Of a DNA stretch of 64,000 bases, positions 1-8,281 are shown one piece after another. Origin of the DNA: Ahrensia sp. GTDB lineage: Bacteria; Pseudomonadota; Alphaproteobacteria; Rhizobiales; Rhizobiaceae. The stretch lies in NCBI GenBank assembly GCA_002698425.1, contig NZXU01000086.1:1-64000 (forward strand). The letters run 5' to 3'. Position numbers and translations under genes: made by a program. Below the pieces are notes generated by a model. It was not told where the DNA came from. It worked only from the letters and a program-made list of their open reading frames with translations, and ran no database searches. Numbering within the stretch: position 1 is the stretch's first letter; each line of letters begins with the position of its first letter.

Positions 1-944
1 CCAATTTCGACACCGCTTCGGTTCCCGAAATCGAAATGGCGCTTGACGCCGGCGCGACCCCGGAACGCATTTCCTTCGGCAACACGATCAAGAAGGAGCG
101 CGACATCGCGCGCGCTCATGAGCTCGGCATTAACCTGTTCGCCGTCGACTGCGTCGAGGAAGTCGAAAAGATCGCCCGCGCTGCGCCCCGCGCCCGCGTG
201 TTCTGCCGCGTATTGACCGACGGCGAAGGCGCCGAATGGCCGCTGTCGCGCAAATTCGGCTGCGCACCGAAAATGGCTGTCGACGTACTGGCCCATGCCG
301 CCCGCCTCGGCCTCGACGCCTATGGCGTCTCGTTCCATGTCGGCTCGCAGATGACCGACCTCAAGGCCTGGGACAAGGCGCTGGCCGACGCCCGCTGGGT
401 GTTCGAGCGCATGTCCGAGAAGGGCATCACGCTGAAGATGGTCAATATGGGCGGCGGCTTCCCGACCCGTTACCTCAAGGACGTGCCCTCCGCGAAGGCC
501 TACGGCCAGGCGATCTTCGACGCGCTGCGCAAGCATTTCGGCAACCGCATCCCGGAAACCATCATCGAGCCGGGCCGCGGCATGGTCGGCAATGCCGGCG
601 TCATCAAGTCGGAAATCGTTCTGATCTCGAAGAAGTCCGAGGAAGACGACGTGCGCTGGGTCTATCTCGACATCGGCAAGTTCGGCGGTCTCGCCGAAAC
701 CATGGACGAGGCGATCCGCTACAACATCGTCACCCCGCGTGACGGCGACGCCGCCGAGCCCTGCGTCCTCGCCGGCCCGACCTGCGATTCGGCCGATGTG
801 CTTTACGAGAAGAAGCCCTACGCGCTGCCGCTCTCACTGACCATCGGCGACGAGGTTCTGATCGAGGGCACCGGCGCTTACACGACGACCTATTCGGCCG
901 TCGCGTTCAACGGCTTCGAGCCGCTGCGTTCCTACGTCATCTGA
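1..944 (+). CDS. Ornithine/lysine decarboxylase (group IV, alanine-racemase fold), 5' truncated
   Basis: PLP-dependent decarboxylase of the eukaryotic-type ornithine decarboxylase family, making putrescine (or cadaverine) for polyamine synthesis. The reading frame is open to the window edge (in frame from base 3), so the N-terminus, including the PLP-binding lysine, lies outside. Visible family motifs are NFDTASVPEIEMAL at the edge, the FHVGSQ segment, the glycine-rich GGGFP phosphate-binding turn, EPGRGMVG, and the C-terminal GPTCDSADVL carrying the catalytic cysteine. The C-terminus YSAVAFNGFEPLRSYVI is typical. Substrate preference (ornithine versus lysine) cannot be settled from this part. 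The acetyltransferase gene follows 26 bases downstream on the same strand. Confidence 0.93.
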   Translation, partial: NFDTASVPEIEMALDAGATPERISFGNTIKKERDIARAHELGINLFAVDCVEEVEKIARAAPRARVFCRVLTDGEGAEWPLSRKFGCAPKMAVDVLAHAARLGLDAYGVSFHVGSQMTDLKAWDKALADARWVFERMSEKGITLKMVNMGGGFPTRYLKDVPSAKAYGQAIFDALRKHFGNRIPETIIEPGRGMVGNAGVIKSEIVLISKKSEEDDVRWVYLDIGKFGGLAETMDEAIRYNIVTPRDGDAAEPCVLAGPTCDSADVLYEKKPYALPLSLTIGDEVLIEGTGAYTTTYSAVAFNGFEPLRSYVI

Positions 945-970
945 CCCAGACGCTTTTCGGGACTAAGACA

Positions 971-1546
971 ATGAACTCGCTGGTTCATGACGGCGACGCC
1001 GTCACCATTGCGCTCGAATCCGGGGCGGACGTCGTCGCGCGCGACGGCCTGCTCGACCGGGCGATGGCGCCCAACTGGAAGAAGAAAACCTCCGGGAAAC
1101 TTCGCGCCGGCCGCAAGCCGGCCGAAGGCCTCGCTTTCGTCGCCCGCGACAATCGAGGCGAGATCGTCGGCACGGTACGGCTTTGGAACGTCCAGGCCGG
1201 CATCGACGCCGTCGGCCGCCCGATCGCGGCGCTGCTGCTCGGCCCGCTCGCCGTCGATCCGGACACGAAGAACAAGGGCACCGGCTCGCTGCTGATGCGC
1301 CATGCTCTGTCCGAAGCCGCCCGGCTCGGCCATGGCGCGGTGCTGCTGGTCGGCGACGCGCCCTATTACGCCCGTTTTGGCTTCACCGCTGAAAAGACCG
1401 CGGCGCTGGCGCTCCCCGGCCCGGTCGAGCGCGACCGCTTCCTCGCCATCGAACTGGCCGACGGCTGGCTCGACGGTGCAGCCGGAATGGTCGTCGCGAG
1501 CGGCGAAAAGGTCACGAAACCGCGCAAGCTGCGCCTCGTGGCATAA
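971..1546 (+). CDS. GNAT-family N-acetyltransferase
   Basis: A 191-residue acetyl-CoA-dependent acyltransferase of the GNAT (YhbS-like) type. The core strand LGPLAVDPDTKNKGTGSLL holds the acetyl-CoA pyrophosphate loop (K-N-K-G-T-G, a variant of the Q/R-x-x-G-x-G/A motif) and is followed by the APYYARFGF segment common in YhbS relatives. It lies 26 bases after the ornithine decarboxylase, so the two are probably co-transcribed. That makes an amine or polyamine substrate possible, but this is inference from position only. The ribosome site before the ATG is weak, which fits transcriptional or translational linkage to the upstream gene. Confidence 0.85.
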   Translation: MNSLVHDGDAVTIALESGADVVARDGLLDRAMAPNWKKKTSGKLRAGRKPAEGLAFVARDNRGEIVGTVRLWNVQAGIDAVGRPIAALLLGPLAVDPDTKNKGTGSLLMRHALSEAARLGHGAVLLVGDAPYYARFGFTAEKTAALALPGPVERDRFLAIELADGWLDGAAGMVVASGEKVTKPRKLRLVA

Positions 1547-1571
1547 TCAAGAGATATCGGCGGGGGCCGAT

Positions 1572-1612
1572 GGCGGCGCGGATATAGTGCGGGAGGAAGC
1601 TCCCGCGCCGCC
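1572..1612. terminator. Hairpin between convergent genes, possible bidirectional terminator
   Basis: GCGGGAG (1589-1595) pairs with CTCCCGC (1600-1606) over a 4-base loop. An outer GGCGGC (1572-1577) can pair with GCCGCC (1607-1612). It sits between the convergent acetyltransferase and UdgX genes. There is no strong U-run, so termination activity is uncertain. Confidence 0.4.
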
Positions 1613-1684
1613 TCTCATTCTGCAATAGGAAACCGCAGGAAATCGTCGGGGTTCACGGTGGAAATCCGCCCTCGCTGACCGCTG

Positions 1685-3148
1685 CTATTTGTCGGCGTTG
1701 TCCAGCAGCCATTGCCGCGCGGCCACCAAATCCTGCAGGAAATTTACGCGCTGACGCGCCCTTTCCTCCTCGTCGCGTATCCGCAGCAGGAAGGAAGGAT
1801 GGTAGGTCAGCAACACCGGCGCGCCGTCGCTTTCCCGGTTGGTGATCGTCCCGCGTTCGCGCGTAATGGCGACGGATCGGTCGAGCAGCGAATAGGCCGC
1901 CGTGGCGCCAAGCGCCACCAGCAGTTTCGGACGCACCAGCGCGATCTCCTTTTCCACCCACCAGCGGCAGTGCCGCACTTCGCCGGCATTTGGTTTCTGG
2001 TGGATGCGCCGCTTTCCCCGCGGCTCGAACTTGAAGTGCTTCACCGCATTGGTCACGTAAACCATGCCGCGCTCGATACCGGCCTCTTCCAGCACGGCGT
2101 CGAAAACCTTGCCCGCCGGCCCGACGAAGGGTCGGCCCTGGATATCCTCCTGGTCGCCCGGCTGCTCGCCGACAAAGACGATCTGTGCGTTCCCGGCGCC
2201 TTCTCCGAACACCGCCTGCGTGGCGTCCCGATGAAGCGGACAGCGCATGCAGCCGTCTGCGAGGTCCCGCAATCCCTCGAGCGTATCGGCATCGCCGGCA
2301 TCGGCTGCCGGATCGGACGACCAGAACCGGGACCGCACCGCCGCATGGTGCGCCGGCGGAAGCGTCGGGGCCTTGTCCAGCATGGCGCGATGCGCCTTGT
2401 CGGCACCGGCGATCATCGCCGGAATGAGCGCCGTCTCGGGCATGTTCTTCCAGTATTTGCGCGGCATCTCGGCGGTCATCGCCTTCACCTTCAGCCGCGC
2501 AGGATTGAAGATGTTGGAGAAGTAGGTCTTCCAAAGATCCTCCGCCGCGTCCCCGTCCGGCATCCCGTCCTTCGTCGCGCCGGGGCCAAAAGCCAGCGTC
2601 TCGCCGTCCCAGCGCGCTGACCGGTCCGGGGTCAGGATCGTCCATTTCATCCCCGTGAAGCGGCGTACGAAGAACTGCGCGTTTCGTACGACGATGAAAT
2701 GCTGCGGTTCGAACCAGGCCACATAGCGCTCATCGCCCGCCTCCTCGATCCTGCGGAACCGCACGAAGGCCCGCATCTTGTGAATGTCACGGCGAATGGA
2801 TTTCTCCATCGCCTCGAACTGCCTCACATCCGGATCGGTGGCGTTCCTGAGCAAGTCGCCACGCTCGATGACGCGCAACAGCATGCGGTAGAGAAAGGCG
2901 AAGCGTTGCGGATCGCGATGGCAGATCAGCATCTCCGCGCGCTCGACGAAGTCCCGCGGCACGTTGAATTGCGCGCCTTCCGGTATTTGCGGCAGCGGAT
3001 CGGAGATTTCCCCGAACAGCCCCGCATCGTCCCGCCCCTCCACCGTCCAGTTGACGGTCTCGGGCCGGACGCCGGCGAGCGCGAGGCTGCGCGCTGCCGC
3101 CCGCCATCCGTCGAAATCCGTTTCTGCCGCGAGGCGCACCGAGATCAT
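1685..3148 (-). CDS. udgX: DUF4130-UdgX fusion: uracil-DNA-binding/glycosylase protein
   Basis: A 487-residue two-domain DNA-repair protein. Residues about 1-250 match the DUF4130 type of 'probable DNA metabolism protein'. Residues about 295-480 are a uracil-DNA glycosylase domain of the UdgX class. Motif A GEQPGDQED is at 327-335, the class-defining KRRIH loop at 379-383, and motif B HPSFL at 450-454. Cysteines 300, 303 and 394 are candidate ligands of the Fe-S cluster seen in family-4-like enzymes. In characterised UdgX proteins the histidine of KRRIH forms a covalent adduct with DNA after uracil excision. The start at 3148 is chosen because it gives an ATGA overlap with the radical SAM gene; the open frame further upstream overlaps that gene and looks non-coding. 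Confidence 0.93.
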   Translation of the reverse strand: MISVRLAAETDFDGWRAAARSLALAGVRPETVNWTVEGRDDAGLFGEISDPLPQIPEGAQFNVPRDFVERAEMLICHRDPQRFAFLYRMLLRVIERGDLLRNATDPDVRQFEAMEKSIRRDIHKMRAFVRFRRIEEAGDERYVAWFEPQHFIVVRNAQFFVRRFTGMKWTILTPDRSARWDGETLAFGPGATKDGMPDGDAAEDLWKTYFSNIFNPARLKVKAMTAEMPRKYWKNMPETALIPAMIAGADKAHRAMLDKAPTLPPAHHAAVRSRFWSSDPAADAGDADTLEGLRDLADGCMRCPLHRDATQAVFGEGAGNAQIVFVGEQPGDQEDIQGRPFVGPAGKVFDAVLEEAGIERGMVYVTNAVKHFKFEPRGKRRIHQKPNAGEVRHCRWWVEKEIALVRPKLLVALGATAAYSLLDRSVAITRERGTITNRESDGAPVLLTYHPSFLLRIRDEEERARQRVNFLQDLVAARQWLLDNADK

Positions 3149-4380
3149 TCGAACAGGTTCAGCTGCTTTGCCGGTGCGATCCGCTGCCGAAGGTCGACGC
3201 GGTCGATCAGGCCGCCCGGCGACCAGTCCACCGCGACGATGAACGGCCGGACCTTGTCGATGGACTGGCACACCCGCGCGACATCGGCCAGCCGCAATCG
3301 CCCGAAACGCCGGCCGGCAAGGATGCGTTTGACCGAGGTCGTCCCGAACCCCGGCACGCGCAAAAGCGTCTGCCTGTCCGCCCGGTTCACGTCGACCGGA
3401 AATGTCTCGCGATGCCGCAGCGCCCATGCGAGTTTCGGATCGATCGAAAGATCGAGCATGCGGTCATCGGAACCGGCGAGGATTTCGGTCTGCTCGAATC
3501 CGTAGAACCGCATCAGCCAGTCCGCCTGGTAAAGCCGGTGCTCGCGCATCAGCGGCGGCTTGGCGAGCGGCAACGCGCCGGACGCGTCCGGGATCGGGGA
3601 AAAGGCCGAGTAATAGACGCGCTTCAACCGGTAGGAGCCATAGAGGCGCGAGCTGGACCGGAGGATCGTCTCGTCGTCGGAACCGTCCGCGCCGACGATC
3701 ATCTGCGTCGACTGCCCGCCGGGCGCGAAACGCTTGCGCCTGCCGCTCTGCCGCGTCGGTTCGGAGGCCTCCTCGATATGGCTGCGCAGACGCGCCATCG
3801 ACCGCCTTATGTCGCCCGGCCGCTTCTCCGGGGCGAGCCGACCCAGACCCTCGTCCGTCGGCAGTTCGACATTGATCGACAGCCTGTCCGCATAGCGCCC
3901 TGCCGCGTGGATCAGCAAGGGATCGCAATCCGGGATCGTCTTCAGATGCACATAGCCGGAGAAGTTTTCCTCCTCGCGCAGCTTGCGCGCCACCTCCACC
4001 AGTTCGCCCATCGTCTCGTCCGGCGAACGGATCACGCCGGAGGACAGGAACAGTCCCTCGATATAGTTGCGCTTGTAGAAATCCATCGTCAGGCGCACGA
4101 CCTCGTCCACCGTGAACCGGGCCCGCTTCGTGTTCGAGGACGAGCGGTTGATGCAATATGAGCAGTCGTAGATGCAGAAATTCGTCAGCAGGATCTTCAG
4201 GAGCGAGATGCATCGTCCGTCTGGCGCATAGGCGTGACAGATCCCGGACCCCGTGACAGAGCCGATCCCCCCTGACTTTCGCGAATCGCGTTTCGTGGAG
4301 CCGGACGACGCGCATGACGCATCGTATTTCGCGGCGTCGGAGAGGATTTCGAGCTTTTCGCGCAGGGTGAAACGGGCCAT
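3145..4380 (-). CDS. Putative DNA modification/repair radical SAM protein
   Basis: A 411-residue radical SAM enzyme of the family always linked to UdgX/UDG-like proteins (described in TIGRFAMs as rSAM linked to UDG). The cluster-binding motif C-x3-C-x2-C is at residues 69, 73 and 76 (NFCIYDCSYC). The C-terminus contains a helix-hairpin-helix (LLRVPGFGTTSVKRILAGR), a DNA-binding element. Its reaction is not established to my knowledge. The start at 4380 is preferred over in-frame starts at 4428 and 4482: MARFTLREKLEILSDAAKYD matches the family N-terminus, and it leaves the LexA-type box just upstream rather than inside the gene. The last bases overlap the udgX start (ATGA), so the two are translationally coupled. 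Confidence 0.9.
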   Translation of the reverse strand: MARFTLREKLEILSDAAKYDASCASSGSTKRDSRKSGGIGSVTGSGICHAYAPDGRCISLLKILLTNFCIYDCSYCINRSSSNTKRARFTVDEVVRLTMDFYKRNYIEGLFLSSGVIRSPDETMGELVEVARKLREEENFSGYVHLKTIPDCDPLLIHAAGRYADRLSINVELPTDEGLGRLAPEKRPGDIRRSMARLRSHIEEASEPTRQSGRRKRFAPGGQSTQMIVGADGSDDETILRSSSRLYGSYRLKRVYYSAFSPIPDASGALPLAKPPLMREHRLYQADWLMRFYGFEQTEILAGSDDRMLDLSIDPKLAWALRHRETFPVDVNRADRQTLLRVPGFGTTSVKRILAGRRFGRLRLADVARVCQSIDKVRPFIVAVDWSPGGLIDRVDLRQRIAPAKQLNLFE

Positions 4381-4382
4381 AT

Positions 4383-4397
4383 GTTCATCATATGTTC
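4383..4397 (-). promoter_or_regulatory. LexA-type SOS box (GAAC-N7-GAAC)
   Basis: On the minus strand the sequence is GAAC-ATATGAT-GAAC, an exact match to the alphaproteobacterial LexA site GTTC/GAAC-N7-repeat. It lies 2 bases upstream of the radical SAM start codon, where LexA would block transcription or ribosome access. An AT-rich stretch containing TATAGATT about 20 bases further upstream could be the -10 element. Inference: the repair operon is DNA-damage inducible. Confidence 0.75.
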
Positions 4398-4493
4398 CGG
4401 CGCGACTTGAATCTATAAATTTTGACATGACGAGAGCGACAAGCCGGCACGCCGTTATGTCCGGCCGGGCTTCAATCCGCATTCAGGGGGAGT

Positions 4494-4571
4494 TGGAGGC
4501 CTCGCCCCGGATTCGAACCAGGGTTGGAAGGGATTTGCACGTCCCCCGCGTAGCCATTCCGCCACGAGGCC
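4494..4571 (-). tRNA. tRNA-Cys (GCA), with atypical anticodon loop and T-stem
   Basis: The acceptor stem GGCCTCG/CGAGGCC, U73 discriminator, encoded CCA, the TTCGAAT T-loop and the GCA anticodon identify tRNA-Cys. Two departures are visible. The anticodon loop between GGGGA and TCCCT reads CGTGCAAA, eight bases instead of seven. The T-stem can only be closed as six pairs (CCCTGG/CCGGGG), or as five with a bulged G before the acceptor strand. It may be functional with unusual geometry, or a degenerating copy. Confidence 0.8.
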
Positions 4572-4688
4572 ATCGATCACACTCTCGTGAAGTCGGCGTG
4601 ATCGGTCAAATGCCTGCCCGACGAACCTTGAATTATGGTTACCGCCCGGACGTCTTTTTCACACAGCGCGTCGAACCGGCCTTCGCCT

Positions 4689-5663
4689 CTATCCCCGGAT
4701 ATCGATCACGCCGCAATCGCCTTCCTCCGAGCCGAAGACGACGCGATAGCCGTCCCGGTCCCAGGCCATCGACGAGATCGGGCCCTTGCCGCCGCGGCGC
4801 AGCAGCACCTCCTTGGAATCGGCGAAACGCACCGCCATGACCATGCCGTCCGAATAGCCGATCGCGACGATGTCCTCCTCGGGATGGCAGGCCACGGCCG
4901 TCACCATGGCGTCGCCGCGCGTGCCGAGTTCCAGCGGCGCCTTGCCCATCGGGCCGTCCTTGCCCTGGAAGGGCCAGACGATCGCCGCCGGCGCGCCGGA
5001 CGTCGCCAGCCACTTGCCCTTCGCCGACCATGACCAGCTCTTCACCTTTGCCGGGTAACCGGACATGCGCATGTGCTTCATCTCGTCGAGCCGCCAGCCA
5101 TGCAGGGCGTTTTCCTGCATGGTCGTGACGAGGAACTTGCCGTCCGGCGAGAACATCACGGCGGTATGCGCGCCCTTCCATTCGAGGTCGATCGGCTTGC
5201 CCGCCGTCATCACCCAGTGCAGCGTGCCACCATTGTAACGCGCCGTCGCCAGCCGCAATCCCTTCGGCGCGAAGGCGAGCCCTTCCACCGAGCGTTCCTC
5301 GGAAAACTCCTTCACGGTCCCGTCGGCGAGCCGGACATATGCCTGCTTGCCCGCCGCGTAAGCGACAGCGCCCTGCGGGCCGGCGGCGAGCGTCGTCACC
5401 CATTTGCGCCCGACCGACCCGATCTCCTCGCTCGTCCCCTCGCCGTCCGTGCGCTCGATCAGCCCGTCCTCGCCACCGGTGATCAACGTCTTGCCGTCGA
5501 GCGAAACGACGGCGCAGCTCAGCCCGTCATGGACCTGTGACGACTGGTGACCCTGGTCGAGGCGGTGCACCGTGCCGTCCGCCAGCGCGAAGACCGGCGT
5601 CTCGCCGAGAAACCCGGCGAACAGGCAATAGCCGTCGAGATCGAGGGGAGCGACTGTGGGCAT
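4689..5663 (-). CDS. WD40-repeat protein
   Basis: A 324-residue protein built of degenerate WD40-type beta-propeller blades. Recurrent units include LDGKTLITGGEDGLIERTDG, FSPDGKFLVTTMQENALHGW, WSAKGKWLATSGAPAAIVWP, and a final blade ending FGSEEGDCGVIDIRG. There is no signal peptide or membrane segment, so it is probably a cytoplasmic scaffold or binding protein; no partner can be named from sequence. It is followed upstream on the same strand by a small unknown gene and the CobW GTPase gene with short gaps (19 and 3 bases), so the three may form one transcript, CobW first. Confidence 0.85.
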   Translation of the reverse strand: MPTVAPLDLDGYCLFAGFLGETPVFALADGTVHRLDQGHQSSQVHDGLSCAVVSLDGKTLITGGEDGLIERTDGEGTSEEIGSVGRKWVTTLAAGPQGAVAYAAGKQAYVRLADGTVKEFSEERSVEGLAFAPKGLRLATARYNGGTLHWVMTAGKPIDLEWKGAHTAVMFSPDGKFLVTTMQENALHGWRLDEMKHMRMSGYPAKVKSWSWSAKGKWLATSGAPAAIVWPFQGKDGPMGKAPLELGTRGDAMVTAVACHPEEDIVAIGYSDGMVMAVRFADSKEVLLRRGGKGPISSMAWDRDGYRVVFGSEEGDCGVIDIRG

Positions 5664-5682
5664 GAGAGGATATCTTCCGGAT

Positions 5683-6048
5683 TCAATCTTTGCGCGGAGC
5701 GATCTCGTAGCATCCGCTTCGCAGCACGACCACCTGCGATATCGGAATCGGTTTCAGTTCGCCATGTCCGTAACAGAACCAGTCGTCCCAGTTCGCGATC
5801 AACCAGTCGGCGCTCAGCCCGCGATACCCGTCCGGCTTCGATGCGGACGGAAAGACGCTGAGGATCAGACCGGCCTTGTAGCCGGTCACCGTCATCACGC
5901 CGAGCCCGCAATCGTCCTCACGCGGATCGAAGACCATCAGGTCCACACCGCAAGAACCGGGACCGCTCATATAGTCGAAGGGAAGCCGGACGACGTCACC
6001 GGGGCCAAGCGTCTCGCCCCGGCAATCCGTCAGTTTCTCCGGCGGCAC
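5683..6048 (-). CDS. Small conserved hypothetical protein
   Basis: A 121-residue soluble protein that I do not recognise with certainty. It has an SH3-like beta-rich start (LGPGDVVRLPFDYM), four cysteines, and a tryptophan-rich segment DWLIANWDDWFCYGHGELKP. The composition loosely recalls small immunity-type domains (Imm45-like), but no toxin gene is nearby, so that assignment is weak. It sits 3 bases after the CobW gene and 19 bases before the WD40 gene, suggesting co-transcription with both. Confidence 0.65.
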   Translation of the reverse strand: MPPEKLTDCRGETLGPGDVVRLPFDYMSGPGSCGVDLMVFDPREDDCGLGVMTVTGYKAGLILSVFPSASKPDGYRGLSADWLIANWDDWFCYGHGELKPIPISQVVVLRSGCYEIAPRKD

Positions 6049-6051
6049 GGC

Positions 6052-7122
6052 TTACGCCGCGCAGGCGGCGAAGGTCCGCTCCAGCTTCTCGCGGTCCAGT
6101 TCCCGGCCGATGAAGACGATGCGGCTCTCGCGCTTTTCGCTCGCCTTCCAGTCGCGCTCGTGGTCGCCCTCGATGATCATGTGCACGCCCTGCACGACAT
6201 AGCGCTGCGGGTCGTCCGGAAACGCGATGATCCCCTTCAGCCGCAGGATATTCGGCCCGTCGAGCTGGGTGATCTTCTGGATCCACGGCATGAATTTCTG
6301 CGGATCGACCTCGCCGCCCCGCAGCGACACCGACTGGATCGTCGTCCCGTGAATCCCGTCGCCATGGTCATGATGATGATGGCCGTGGTCATGATCATGT
6401 CCGTGATGGTGGTGACCATGGTCATGACCGTGATCGTGATCGCAGGCCGGCCCGCAGACATGGTCCGGATCGTCGTGATCGAGGAAATGCGGATCGCTGG
6501 CGAGCGCCCTTTGCAGGTCGAAGGCGCCGCGGTCGAGAATATCCTTCAGCGCCACGTTCGACCGCTCGGTCCGGTGGATTCGCGCATGCGGATTGATCGC
6601 GCGGATTGTGTGTTCGAGGTCGTGCAGGTCCTCTTCGGAAACAAGATCCGTCTTGTTCAGCAGCACCACGTCGGCAAACGCGATCTGGTCTTCCGCCTCG
6701 CGGCTGTCCTTCAGCCGAAGCGGCAGGTGCTTGGCGTCGACCAGCGCCACCACGGCGTCGAGCCTTGTCTTCTCGCGCACGTCGTCATCCATGAAGAAGG
6801 TCTGCGCCACCGGCGCCGGGTCGGCGAGCCCCGTCGTTTCCACCACGATGGCGTCGAAGCGGCCGGGACGGCGCATCAGCCCCTCGACCACGCGCACGAG
6901 GTCGCCGCGCACCGTGCAGCACACGCAGCCATTGTTCATTTCGTAGATTTCCTCGTCGGATTCGACGATCAGGTCGTTATCGATGCCGATCTCGCCGAAC
7001 TCGTTGACGATCACCGCGTAACGCTTGCCGTGATCCTCGGTGAGGATGCGGTTGAGAAGCGTCGTCTTGCCGGAGCCGAGATAGCCGGTCAGCACGGTGA
7101 CGGGGATGGACTGTTCGCTCAT
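6052..7122 (-). CDS. CobW/COG0523 GTPase, zinc-chaperone type
   Basis: A G3E-family P-loop GTPase of 356 residues that inserts or delivers metal (zinc in characterised relatives). Walker A is GYLGSGKTT (13-21), the metal-binding CxCC is at 66-69 (GCVCC), the guanine-specificity NKTD is at 156-159, and a long histidine/aspartate-rich loop runs from about 215 to 253. It ends with the CobW C-terminal domain. The start at 7122 ([10 protein letters not shown]) is preferred over 7143 because a GAGG-type ribosome site precedes it and it matches the family N-terminus. The histidine loop suggests metal buffering. No Zur site was confirmed, and cobalamin genes are absent, which argues against a true cobW role. 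Confidence 0.9.
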   Translation of the reverse strand: MSEQSIPVTVLTGYLGSGKTTLLNRILTEDHGKRYAVIVNEFGEIGIDNDLIVESDEEIYEMNNGCVCCTVRGDLVRVVEGLMRRPGRFDAIVVETTGLADPAPVAQTFFMDDDVREKTRLDAVVALVDAKHLPLRLKDSREAEDQIAFADVVLLNKTDLVSEEDLHDLEHTIRAINPHARIHRTERSNVALKDILDRGAFDLQRALASDPHFLDHDDPDHVCGPACDHDHGHDHGHHHHGHDHDHGHHHHDHGDGIHGTTIQSVSLRGGEVDPQKFMPWIQKITQLDGPNILRLKGIIAFPDDPQRYVVQGVHMIIEGDHERDWKASEKRESRIVFIGRELDREKLERTFAACAA

Positions 7123-7179
7123 GGGAGGCCTCGTAAAGGGCAATGGGTTTCAGATGCGCATATAGGCGATCGGGTCGGT

Positions 7180-8133
7180 CTATGCCAATTCCTCGATGAC
7201 GCGCCGCGCCGCCGCGTGACCGCTGTCGAACGCCGCCTCGGCCCGCCCGCCGAGGCACCAGTCGCCGCAGGCCAGGACCCGGTCGTCGCAACCGCTGAAA
7301 AACGGCATTCCCGCCGGCCGGTCGACCCGGGCATATCGCCAGCGATGCGCAACGCCGAACAGGGGATCGGCGGCATCGGAGCCGAAGCGCTCCGCCATCG
7401 CGGTCGCCAGCAGGACGCGCACGGCATCCGGTTCCTCATCGAGGTGATCGGCGCTCCATGCCGCGCCTGCATGAATCACAACCGTTTCGGCGCTGCCCCG
7501 GCCGGGCTTCGAGCCGTTGCGCGCCAGCCAGCCGAGCGGCGATGCATCGTCTCCACGCAACATGTCCGGCACCGCGCCGATCCTCTCCCGATAGGCGAAC
7601 ATCGCCGCCCAGCACGGCGCCATGACAGCCGCCGAAATCCCGTCAAAACCGGGATCGAGTGCGCCGACGAGATCGAGCGCCTGCGGCGCGGGCGCGCTGA
7701 CGATAACGCGGTCGAACTCGCCGACCGCGCCGCCCTCGCCGATCAGGCGCACGGCATCCCGCTCCGCCTGGATCGCGGAGATGCGGCAGCGCCGCCGAAC
7801 CTCGATTCCATCGAGAAGCGGCTTCACCAGCCCGCTCATTCCCGGCATGCCGACATGCCACGCCACGTCCCGGTCCTTCTCCGCCGGTCTCCATTGATCC
7901 GCAGCACCAGCCGTAGCCAGTTCTGCCAGCATCTCCCCAAACCCGGCGCCACGGGCTGTCAGGTATTGTGCGCCATGATCGAACGATCCGTGATCCGTGC
8001 GCCGGGTCGAGAGCCGGCCGCCGGTGCCGCCGGACTTTTCGAACACCGTTACCCGGTAGCCGGCGCGCGACAATGTCCGCGCCGCCGATGCGCCAGCCAG
8101 CCCCGCGCCGACGATGGCGACATGGTGGGTCAA
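7180..8133 (-). CDS. Renalase-like FAD-dependent oxidoreductase
   Basis: A 317-residue flavoprotein of the amine-oxidase/renalase fold. The N-terminal Rossmann motif GAGLAGASAARTL is followed by the FEKSGGTGGRLSTRR segment with the second dinucleotide-contacting glycines. A C-terminal FAD-binding stretch DDRVLACGDWCLGG completes the cofactor site. Bacterial renalases oxidise isomeric beta-NAD(P)H forms; whether this protein does so is inference. It is divergently oriented from the small gene at 8282, and about 60 bases separate it from the CobW start. Confidence 0.82.
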   Translation of the reverse strand: MTHHVAIVGAGLAGASAARTLSRAGYRVTVFEKSGGTGGRLSTRRTDHGSFDHGAQYLTARGAGFGEMLAELATAGAADQWRPAEKDRDVAWHVGMPGMSGLVKPLLDGIEVRRRCRISAIQAERDAVRLIGEGGAVGEFDRVIVSAPAPQALDLVGALDPGFDGISAAVMAPCWAAMFAYRERIGAVPDMLRGDDASPLGWLARNGSKPGRGSAETVVIHAGAAWSADHLDEEPDAVRVLLATAMAERFGSDAADPLFGVAHRWRYARVDRPAGMPFFSGCDDRVLACGDWCLGGRAEAAFDSGHAAARRVIEELA

Positions 8134-8281
8134 TTGAATCTCCTTGTGGGTCGTCCCATGGCCGCTTATCTAAGGCGCTGCCGTGTCACGGCAATTCGCG
8201 CGGGTCCCTCCGTTTGATCGGCATCAAGGCGGGGCGCATGCTTTTGCACGAGACCAAAACAAACATAACGGGAGATCATCC

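Noticed and set aside
4197..4391. A small minus-strand gene starting MMNIW upstream of the radical SAM gene
   Set aside because: It lies in another frame within the N-terminal part of the radical SAM gene and has no recognisable features.
5656..8217. An 853-codon open frame on the plus strand opposite the CobW and renalase-like genes
   Set aside because: It is antisense to three well-supported genes and its protein is rich in Arg/His/Ala repeats with no domain; it is a by-product of high GC content.
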